Shown: positions 1 through 4,475 of the stretch, piece by piece
How the letters are laid out: every line of letters begins with the position of its first letter
Numbering within the stretch: the first letter of the stretch is position 1
Assembly: GCA_000715685.1 (NCBI GenBank)
Contig: KL569420.1
Coordinates: 1 to 5,854 of the forward strand
DNA from: Streptomyces lilacinus
GTDB taxonomy: Bacteria; Actinomycetota; Actinomycetes; Streptomycetales; Streptomycetaceae
DNA: 5,854 bases
Direction: 5' to 3'
Translations under genes and position numbers: made by a program
The notes under the pieces: generated by a model
Database searches by the model: none
Seen by the model: the letters and a program-made list of their open reading frames with translations, nothing else
Told to the model about the DNA's origin: nothing

Positions 1-36
1 GTCCGGGGCATGAACAATTCGTTTCAGCCCCCGGAC
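1..36. repeat. Inverted repeat / hairpin at left edge of window
   Basis: GTCCGGGG at 1-8 pairs perfectly with CCCCGGAC at 29-36. The inner part can extend the stem imperfectly (TGAAC at 11-15 against GTTTCA at 21-26). It lies upstream of the interrupted NHLRC2-like gene and has no T-run after it. It could be the terminator of a gene to the left of the window or a regulatory structure; the sequence does not decide. Confidence 0.4.
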
Positions 37-56
37 AGGGGAATGCGGGCCCAAGC

Positions 57-80
57 CCATACGGTTGGATAGCCGTATGG
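57..80. promoter_or_regulatory. 24-bp palindrome covering the start codon of the interrupted gene
   Basis: CCATACGG (57-64), an 8-nt spacer, then CCGTATGG (73-80) form a perfect 8-bp inverted repeat, and the ATG at 77-79 lies in the right arm. As DNA it has the form of an operator for a dimeric repressor; as RNA it would sequester the start codon. Nothing similar precedes the replacement start at 4476, so this control would be lost by the restored gene. Function is inferred from symmetry and position only. Confidence 0.4.
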
Positions 81-205
81 CTAACGCACGCGTCCGCGCC
101 CCCGAGCTCACCGGCAAGGGCGGCTGGTTGAACACCGGCGGCGACGCCCTCTCCCTCGCCTCGCTGCGCGGGAAGATCGTCATCCTCGACTTCTGGATTT
201 CATGA
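77..205 (+). pseudogene. 5' remnant of NHLRC2-like thioredoxin/NHL-repeat gene, cut by the element
   Basis: The reading frame from ATG 77 gives 40 residues (MANARVRAPELTGKGGW ... VILDFW), then Ile-Ser and a TGA at 203-205. It aligns with residues 17-53 of the gene starting at 4476, with 27 of 37 identical residues by eye, and ends just before the point where the CxxC active site should follow. Joining codon W40 to the sequence after the right-hand core (4636 on) keeps the frame and rebuilds TFCCVNC, so this is the original start of the chromosomal gene, separated from its body by the insertion. Its codons are strongly GC-ending, like the downstream body and unlike part of the replacement N-terminus. 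The 42-aa peptide lacks the catalytic cysteines and is unlikely to be functional. Confidence 0.85.
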
Positions 206-214
206 ACCAATGTG
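175..214. other. attL: attL: left attachment junction of the element
   Basis: The 16-bp core ATCCTCGACTTCTGGA occupies 182-197 and is repeated at 4620-4635. Sequence to its left is the host coding sequence; sequence to its right is element. The right half-site carries CAATGTG (208-214), the exact complement of CACATTG (4613-4619) in the left half-site of attR. These arms are equidistant from a centre between 194 and 195, so TG (194-195) is the likely region of the crossover dinucleotide. The 40-bp extent is an inferred 20 bp on each side of that centre. Confidence 0.75.
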
Positions 215-232
215 AGCACTCCTCGCTAGCGT
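203..232 (+). promoter_or_regulatory. Putative integrase promoter, leaderless type
   Basis: TAGCGT at 227-232 fits the actinomycete -10 pattern TANNNT and ends 7 nt before the GTG at 240, so transcription would begin at about the start codon. No Shine-Dalgarno precedes that GTG, in keeping with a leaderless message. The -35 region (about 203-208) is weak. The same hexamer at the same distance precedes the gene at 3970. The promoter lies in the element-side arm of attL, so it is kept in both integrated and circular forms. Confidence 0.45.
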
Positions 233-239
233 TGGGCGC

Positions 240-1805
240 GTGCACCAACACACCACTGCTGACCTGTACTTGCGCCTGTCCCTGGACCGGGAGGGCAAGA
301 CCGCGATCGACCGCCAGGAAGCCGACTGCCGCGCATGGGCGGAGCGCAACGGACTGACCGTCCGCAAGGTCCACATCGACCGTGGACGTTCCGGTTACAA
401 GAACGTCAGCCGCAAGGGATTCGATGCGGCGATCACAGCAGCCACGGCCGGCGTCGTGGGCGTTCTGATCGTCTGGAAGCTCGACCGCCTGTCCCGCAAG
501 GGCATCGGCGAGGTCGGCAAGGCGCTGGACGACATAGGCCGGGTCGGCGGACGCCTGGTCTCCGTCATGGACGGCCTCGACACGAAGAACGACAGCGCCC
601 GGGTCACCATCGCGATGCTGGCGGAACTGGCGCGCAATGAGTCCCGCAACCTTGGGATGCGCGTCGGCAACGCAAAGCGGTACTTGCGCCAGCGGGGCCA
701 GTGGATCGGCGGACAGCCGCCTTACGGGCTGCTGGTGGACCCGGAGGCGAAGAAGCTCGTCCACGACCCCGAGACCGCCGTCTACGCCCGCCTGATCGCC
801 GACGAGGCGCTGTCCGGGAAGGCCCTCGTCCACATCGCCCGGCTGCTGAACGAGCACGGGGTGGAGTCCGCCCGTGGGGGCGAGTGGAACTCGTCCAGCG
901 TCATGCAACTCCTTCGTTCACCGGCCTTCGCCGGTCTCATGCCGCAGACCGAGTACGAGGAGCAGCCGGACGGGACACGCAAGTACATGAACCGGGTCTC
1001 TCCCTACCGAGACCCGGAGACGCTGGAGACCGTGAGCATCGGTGAGGGGATCATCACGGTCGGGGAGCGTGAGCTCATCCTCCGCCAGCTCGAAGCGCGC
1101 ACGTTTCCTCTGGCGGGGAAGCGGCACGGTCACAAGCAGGGGAAGTCGCTGCTCACCGGGATAGCACGTTGTGGGCTCTGCGGGGCCCGGATGAGCAAGG
1201 CCGGCACGTCGTACCAGTGCTCCAGCCACCGCATGGGGCGGGGATGCTCCGGTGTCTCGGCCCGTGTGGAGAGCATTGACGACTACGTGACTCGGGCGTT
1301 CCTCTCACGCCTGCCGTCCCTGGAGCCTCAGGACCCGCTGCTCGCCGTGATCGCCGATCGCTGGGTACAGAGGGAGGACCCGGAGGTTTTCGCGAAGCGG
1401 GACGCGATCGAGGCGGAGATCGCGGACGAGGGGGCCCGTCTGGCGGACCTGGAGGAGGCCAGGTACGTCCGTGGCGAGTTCACCGGCGAAGACGCGATCG
1501 GCCGGTACAACCGGCTCGCCGGACGACTTCGTACCCGGATCGAGGGGCTGCGCGCGGACCTACTGCGGATGCCGACCCCTTCCGTGGACATCTCTCCGCT
1601 CCTGGATGCGAACCTGCTGCGTGAAGCCTGGGAGGCCGACGACGCAGCCGGAAGGCGTGAACGCCTCGGCCTCGCAATCGATCGCGTGGAAGTCCAGCGA
1701 GGCAAGGTGGGCGTGAGGTTCAACGGTGACGAGCGCTGCCGGATCGTCTGGGCGACCAGAAGCGAGGCTGGGGTGGAATCCACGGGTGACGAAGTGACGG
1801 AATGA
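240..1805 (+). CDS. Large serine recombinase (site-specific integrase)
   Basis: The 521-aa protein would catalyse attP x attB integration through a 5'-phosphoserine intermediate. The N-terminal resolvase domain (about residues 6-150) has the YLRLS motif with Arg12 and the nucleophile Ser14, and WKLDRLSRKG with Arg83 and Arg86, matching the conserved catalytic arginines of the family. A recombinase domain follows (about 155-290), containing GGQPPYG and the RLLNEHGVES ... W ... LLRSPAFAG pattern. A zinc ribbon has Cys311, Cys314, Cys327 and Cys336, followed by a charged coiled-coil stretch (about 385-440) of the type that controls integration versus excision. Length is normal for large serine integrases. 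GTG 240 is chosen because an in-frame TGA lies at 213-215 and no other start codon comes between. There is no frameshift and all key residues are present, so it looks functional. The last seven codons lie in the left arm of a 22-bp inverted repeat. Confidence 0.96.
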   Translation: MHQHTTADLYLRLSLDREGKTAIDRQEADCRAWAERNGLTVRKVHIDRGRSGYKNVSRKGFDAAITAATAGVVGVLIVWKLDRLSRKGIGEVGKALDDIGRVGGRLVSVMDGLDTKNDSARVTIAMLAELARNESRNLGMRVGNAKRYLRQRGQWIGGQPPYGLLVDPEAKKLVHDPETAVYARLIADEALSGKALVHIARLLNEHGVESARGGEWNSSSVMQLLRSPAFAGLMPQTEYEEQPDGTRKYMNRVSPYRDPETLETVSIGEGIITVGERELILRQLEARTFPLAGKRHGHKQGKSLLTGIARCGLCGARMSKAGTSYQCSSHRMGRGCSGVSARVESIDDYVTRAFLSRLPSLEPQDPLLAVIADRWVQREDPEVFAKRDAIEAEIADEGARLADLEEARYVRGEFTGEDAIGRYNRLAGRLRTRIEGLRADLLRMPTPSVDISPLLDANLLREAWEADDAAGRRERLGLAIDRVEVQRGKVGVRFNGDERCRIVWATRSEAGVESTGDEVTE

Positions 1806-1890
1806 CGGTCGAAGCCCATTACCCCTTTAAGAGATGTTCTGAGTCTCTATAGATGGAATAGAGCAAAACGTCATTCCGTCACTTCGTCAC
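1786..1890. repeat. Perfect 22-bp inverted repeat around an AT-richer 61-bp spacer
   Basis: The arms are 1786-1807 and 1869-1890, exact reverse complements over 22 bp. The left arm encodes the integrase C-terminus and its TGA (1803-1805). Each arm is built of degenerate 8-nt units (GTGACGAA, GTGACGGA, ATGACGGT). The spacer is AT-richer than anything else in the window and holds two mutually exclusive small hairpins, AGAGA 1830-1834 with TCTCT 1844-1848, and CTCTAT 1845-1850 with ATAGAG 1858-1863. It could act as an integrase terminator or as a protein-binding repeat. The long spacer is unusual for an intrinsic terminator. Confidence 0.8.
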
Positions 1891-1962
1891 TGGGGCCATC
1901 GGAGGGTCGGCGCGAAGTTGCGCTGGGGGTCACCATCCCGACCCCGGCCCCAGCTCGAAATA

Positions 1963-1988
1963 CGCACGCTGGGTGCGGCGCCGTTTTT
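1963..1988 (+). terminator. Possible weak intrinsic terminator after the integrase
   Basis: CGCAC (1963-1967) and GTGCG (1973-1977) form a 5-bp stem with a 5-nt loop, followed after 6 nt by TTTTT (1984-1988), the T-run expected of a terminator on the + strand. The stem is short and its distance to the T-run is longer than usual, so the call is tentative. Confidence 0.3.
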
Positions 1989-2127
1989 CGGGACCATCAT
2001 CACCCTGACCAGCGGATATTGACCGCCGCAGGCGCCAGAGCGACACAGTTGACGCCGTGCAAAGCCTGCCGAACGCCCCATGATGCAGTCCGGAGGGCAG
2101 GGCAACACCACGAGCCTCCGCAGTCGT

Positions 2128-2145
2128 CCCTCCCGATCGGGAGGG
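2128..2145. repeat. 18-bp perfect palindrome
   Basis: CCCTCCCGATCGGGAGGG is an uninterrupted perfect palindrome, able to form a 7-bp stem with a GATC loop. It lies about 130 bp upstream of the cargo operon. No T-run follows. It could be a dimeric repressor operator or a transcript-end structure. Confidence 0.6.
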
Positions 2146-2234
2146 CGGGCTCGGGGGCTCTCGTCCCTTCGCTGGCACCCCAACCGCCCTGTCTTAAGGC
2201 CCTCTTGCGCGGCTCAGCCGCAGGGGTGAGGCTC

Positions 2235-2254
2235 GTGCACGCTGGTGCAACCCA
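2235..2254 (+). promoter_or_regulatory. TGCA repeats at 10-bp spacing upstream of the cargo operon
   Basis: GTGCACGCTG (2235-2244) is followed directly by GTGCAACCCA (2245-2254), placing GTGCA at exactly one helical turn. GTGCAACC (2245-2252) recurs at 3912-3919 before the second operon. The repeats lie 20-39 nt upstream of ATG 2274, where a repressor would block transcription initiation. The XRE protein encoded in this operon is the obvious candidate ligand, which is an inference. Confidence 0.4.
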
Positions 2255-2273
2255 CTCGACGGCGGGAGCGACC

Positions 2274-2516
2274 ATGACCCTAAAGTTCCTCGGCATCATC
2301 CCGAACACGCCGACTGACGAGTCTCCGACGATCTGGCTCCACGAGGAGACCGGCGACCTTCTGATCCAGTCGTACAAGGCGACCGAGGACGAAGTTAGGG
2401 CCTGCCAGGAGATCGGTTCGATCCCGGGCCACTCCACGGACGTTCCGGACCACGAGACGATCATCCGGCTGCCCGCGGTGATGCTGAAGTACATCCCGCG
2501 CCCGGACGACAACTGA
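2274..2516 (+). CDS. Small conserved actinomycete protein (MTLKFLG-type), unknown function
   Basis: The 80-aa acidic protein begins MTLKFLGIIPNTPTDESPTIW and contains a GDLLIQSYKAT segment and a C-terminal VPDHETIIRLP motif. From memory, proteins of this form (MTL-FLG ... SPT--- ... GD---Q ... HET--R-P) are common beside DUF6879, DUF397 and Scr1/WhiJ-type regulator genes in Streptomyces; no biochemical function is known to me. No signal peptide or membrane segment is seen. ATG 2274 is preferred over the longer frame from 2019 because GGGAG (2264-2268) sits 5 nt upstream and the protein family starts there. It is the first gene of an apparent three-gene operon, ending 10 nt before the DUF6879 gene. 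In analogous loci a small partner protein goes with the XRE regulator, so it may be part of a regulator/partner pair. Confidence 0.8.
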   Translation: MTLKFLGIIPNTPTDESPTIWLHEETGDLLIQSYKATEDEVRACQEIGSIPGHSTDVPDHETIIRLPAVMLKYIPRPDDN

Positions 2517-2526
2517 GAGGCAGGCC

Positions 2527-3045
2527 GTGCAGCCACCCGCCCGTCATGCACTGGCACGAGCACAGCACTCGGCGGTGCACCTTGAGTTGCGTGACAGCTA
2601 CATGCTCGATGATCCCGAGTTCATCGCGTGGCAGCAGGGAAAGCGCCTCGACCCCGCTGACCGGTCTTCGTGGTGGGGCGGCTGGCACGACGCGGTAAGC
2701 GAAGCGACGGCCCGAGGGGTCGTGGTCCGGCGGCTCCGGATCGTGTCGGAGCCGATCAGCGACTACGTGCGGTACGAGTACGACTGCACCTTCACGAACA
2801 TCGCGGCGGGCGAACTGGTCCGGTGGCTGCCACGGCGGCAGACGACGGACTTGGCCTTGCCGGGTACCGATTTCTGGCTGTTCGACAGCGCGCAGGCGCT
2901 GTTCCACCACTTCACCGGGAACGGGCAGCTCGACCAGGACGGGCGGGAGTACACGGAGGAGCCCGAGCGGGTGAAGCTGTGCGCCGTCGCCTTCGAAGCA
3001 GCCTGGCAACGGGCCGTTCCGCACGAGGAGTACCGACCGCGCTGA
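2527..3045 (+). CDS. DUF6879 family protein
   Basis: The 172-aa protein carries the marks I associate with DUF6879: an early SAVHLELRDSY segment (about 15-25), a Trp-rich WWGGW (about 49-53), RRLRIVSEPISDYVRYEY (about 68-85), AGELVRWLPR (about 94-103), and a C-terminal DFWLFD (115-120) followed by a basic/acidic tail ending HEEYRPR. No catalytic motif, signal peptide or membrane segment is visible. In actinomycetes this family usually sits beside XRE/DUF5753 regulators, as here. Its biochemical role is unknown and a regulatory-partner or toxin-like role is only inferred. GTG 2527 is chosen because GAGAGG (2515-2520) overlaps the previous stop at suitable spacing; an internal ATG at residue 26 would remove the conserved HLELRDSY segment. 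The gene ends 12 nt before the regulator gene. Confidence 0.78.
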   Translation: MQPPARHALARAQHSAVHLELRDSYMLDDPEFIAWQQGKRLDPADRSSWWGGWHDAVSEATARGVVVRRLRIVSEPISDYVRYEYDCTFTNIAAGELVRWLPRRQTTDLALPGTDFWLFDSAQALFHHFTGNGQLDQDGREYTEEPERVKLCAVAFEAAWQRAVPHEEYRPR

Positions 3046-3057
3046 GCTGTCACCACC

Positions 3058-3906
3058 ATGGCCGTCTCACCTTCATCAAGCGCACAGCAGGCCCGGCAGG
3101 CTCTGGCGAATCGACTCGCTGAGCTGTGCCGGGATGCCGGCCTCACCGGACGGGACATCGCCCGTCTGTGCTCCTGGCATCCGTCCAAGTCGTCACGGAT
3201 CATGAACGCGCGCACGCCCCCGTCCGCTGACGACATCCGGGCGTGGTGCCAGGCGTGCGGGTCGGAAGATCAGACGGAAGACCTGTTGGCCTCGCTGCGT
3301 ACCGCCGAAGGCATGTGGGTCGGGTGGCGGCGAATGGAGCGCGCCGGGCTCAAACAAGCCCAGGAAGCCCGTCTCCCGCTCTTCGAGCGAACCCGCCGGT
3401 TCCGCGCGTACTCCTCGTGGTTCGTTCCGGGCCTGATCCAGACCTACGGTTACACGGAAGCCGTCTTGCGCGCGGTCCAGCGCAGACGGGTCGAAGTGGA
3501 CGACGTTGCCGATGCGGTCGCCGTCCGCATGGAGCGTCAGCGCGTGCTCTACAAGGGTGATCGGCGGTTCGCGTTCCTGGTTGAGGAATCGGTCTTGGGG
3601 AACGGGCTCGGTGGGGCAGAGGTACAGGAGGAACAGCTCCGCCACCTCCTCACGGTCGGCTCTTTGCCCAGCGTCAGCCTGGGCGTGGTCCCCACACGAA
3701 CCGAACGCTCCCGGATGCCGGTGGAAGGGTTCTGGATTTTCGACACCGGACAGGTCAACGTCGAGCTGGTCTCGGGCTACCTCACGCTGACCCAGCCCAG
3801 TGAGCTTGCCGCTTACGCGGACACGTTCAGGGAGCTGGCTGACATGGCGGTCTACGGAGCGAAGGCCCGAGCGCTGATCACGAGCGTCATTCAGACCCTG
3901 CGGTGA
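3058..3906 (+). CDS. XRE-family regulator with DUF5753 (Scr1/WhiJ type)
   Basis: The 282-aa protein has an N-terminal helix-turn-helix (about residues 12-68: LANRLAELCRDAGLTGRDIARLCSW followed by SKSSRIMN) and a DUF5753 effector region (about 90-275), recognised by RRFRAYSSWFVPGLIQTYGYTEAVLRAV, the RMERQRVLY segment, FLVEESVL and a VPVEGF-like MPVEGFWIFD. This is the architecture of WhiJ and Scr1-type regulators, which influence development and antibiotic production in Streptomyces and are annotated as antitoxin-like. The usual small DUF397 partner is absent; the upstream DUF6879 and 80-aa proteins hold that place. It is third in the operon, 12 nt after DUF6879, with only a weak ribosome site, suggesting translational coupling. 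The TGCA repeats at 2235-2254 and 3913-3932 are the likely binding sites (inference). Confidence 0.93.
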   Translation: MAVSPSSSAQQARQALANRLAELCRDAGLTGRDIARLCSWHPSKSSRIMNARTPPSADDIRAWCQACGSEDQTEDLLASLRTAEGMWVGWRRMERAGLKQAQEARLPLFERTRRFRAYSSWFVPGLIQTYGYTEAVLRAVQRRRVEVDDVADAVAVRMERQRVLYKGDRRFAFLVEESVLGNGLGGAEVQEEQLRHLLTVGSLPSVSLGVVPTRTERSRMPVEGFWIFDTGQVNVELVSGYLTLTQPSELAAYADTFRELADMAVYGAKARALITSVIQTLR

Positions 3907-3912
3907 TAGCCG

Positions 3913-3932
3913 TGCAACCTCATGCAATCTCA
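3913..3932 (+). promoter_or_regulatory. Tandem 10-bp operator-like repeats before the second small operon
   Basis: TGCAACCTCA (3913-3922) and TGCAATCTCA (3923-3932) are adjacent and differ at one position, and a partial third unit begins TGG. The 10-bp period puts each copy on the same face of the DNA. They lie 24 bp upstream of the -10-like box and cover the expected -35 side of the promoter, immediately after the XRE gene. A related pair precedes the first cargo operon, which suggests one regulator controls both. Confidence 0.5.
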
Positions 3933-3956
3933 TGGGAAGTGCGACCTCGGCGTTCC

Positions 3957-3962
3957 TAGCGT
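3957..3962 (+). promoter_or_regulatory. -10 box (TAGCGT) for a leaderless start
   Basis: TAGCGT ends 7 nt before ATG 3970, so transcription would start at or one base before the start codon. No purine-rich ribosome site precedes the ATG. The box and its distance are identical to those before the integrase GTG. No clear -35 was found; activation or repression may depend on the TGCA repeats upstream. Confidence 0.5.
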
Positions 3963-3969
3963 GGTCACC

Positions 3970-4194
3970 ATGCGGACGACACGAGATCGGGCCGTGAAGC
4001 CGATCACCTATGCGCAGCCCCCGGTAGAGCTGCCGCTGCGAACGGATCCGGAGCCCGTACCGGCAGCCGGCTGCGGAGTCTGCGCCGCCCTGACCGCGCA
4101 GCGTCGAGAGGCCCGCCTCGAAGGCGACGGCTCCGTGGTCAGTGACTGCAACGTGGAGCTCCGGAATCACCCGCATCCGGGGGAGTCGACGTGA
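3970..4194 (+). CDS. Small CCCH-motif protein, conserved in Streptomyces, unknown function
   Basis: The 74-aa protein starts MRTTRDRAVKPITYAQPPVELPLRTDPEPVPAAGCGVC. After a proline-rich N-terminal half comes Cys35-x2-Cys38, a charged helix-like stretch (about 40-57), then Cys60 and His67, a spacing that could bind one zinc ion. From memory similar small proteins with the same C..C...C...H pattern are frequent near XRE/DUF5753 genes in Streptomyces; none has a function known to me. ATG 3970 is preferred over an in-frame ATG at 3922 because the latter lies inside the operator-like repeats, while 3970 has a well-placed leaderless -10 box. Its stop overlaps the next gene's GTG by 4 nt, so the two are probably translationally coupled. 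Confidence 0.75.
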   Translation: MRTTRDRAVKPITYAQPPVELPLRTDPEPVPAAGCGVCAALTAQRREARLEGDGSVVSDCNVELRNHPHPGEST

Positions 4195-4421
4195 GTGTGA
4201 AAGCCGTGCTGCGGTACGTGAGCTACGTCATGCGCCGCCACCCATCGGCCGAGACCACGGCAACCGCGCGGTGCCTGAACCCGGACTGCCAGTGGACCTC
4301 CGAACCGACCGGGAAGGCTGACGTGTGCACCGACATGTGCATACAGCACACCGGCCGGACCGGTCACATGACCTTCCTCCGGGAGTTCTCGGAAGTCGCT
4401 GTGGTGGAGCGGGTGCCCTGA
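4191..4421 (+). CDS. DUF7848-like small protein with Cys/His cluster
   Basis: The 76-aa protein starts MSVKAVLRYVSYVMRRHPSAETTATARC and ends with the FLREFSEVAVVER segment. This pattern (aromatic/basic N-terminus, RRHP, a Cys pair, HT---H, a Phe-rich end) matches my memory of DUF7848-type Streptomyces proteins. Cys28, Cys33, His53 and His59 could form a zinc-finger-like site, with Cys46 and Cys50 also nearby; this is inferred from spacing only. The GTG start has a strong ribosome site (GGGGGAG, 4179-4185) and overlaps the stop of the 74-aa gene (GTGA). It is the last complete gene of the element, 54 nt upstream of the restored NHLRC2-like gene, with no convincing terminator between. Confidence 0.75.
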   Translation: MSVKAVLRYVSYVMRRHPSAETTATARCLNPDCQWTSEPTGKADVCTDMCIQHTGRTGHMTFLREFSEVAVVERVP

Positions 4422-4475
4422 GTCGCTTCGTACGGGCGTGATCCCGCCTTCACAAGCGGATGGCAAGCTTGAAAT

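Larger units (their letters stand above)
1806..2273. other. Gene-free, highly structured intergenic region
   Basis: No convincing gene was found on either strand across 468 bp. Open frames here lack family resemblance and good starts. The region holds the right arm of the 22-bp inverted repeat, GCTGGGG/CCCCAGC (1922-1928 and 1948-1954) with an alternative GGGGTC/GACCCC stem inside (1926-1931 and 1940-1945), a hairpin followed by a T-run (1963-1988), an 18-bp palindrome (2128-2145), a GCGGC/GCCGC stem (2209-2221), and TGCA repeats just before the next operon. It separates integrase transcription from the cargo operon and probably contains that operon's promoter, which I could not place confidently. 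Confidence 0.6.

Noticed and set aside
2019..2273. N-terminal extension of the 80-aa protein to an upstream start at 2019
   Set aside because: The extension is low in recognisable sequence and runs through the 18-bp palindrome and TGCA repeats. ATG 2274 has a good ribosome site and the family-type MTLKFLG start.
2000..2563. 187-aa minus-strand frame across the intergenic region
   Set aside because: It is antisense to the 80-aa gene for much of its length, has no ribosome site or family resemblance, and is explained by GC bias.
3922..3969. Upstream ATG (3922) for the 74-aa gene
   Set aside because: It would translate through the operator-like repeats and the -10 box. The added 16 residues show nothing family-like.
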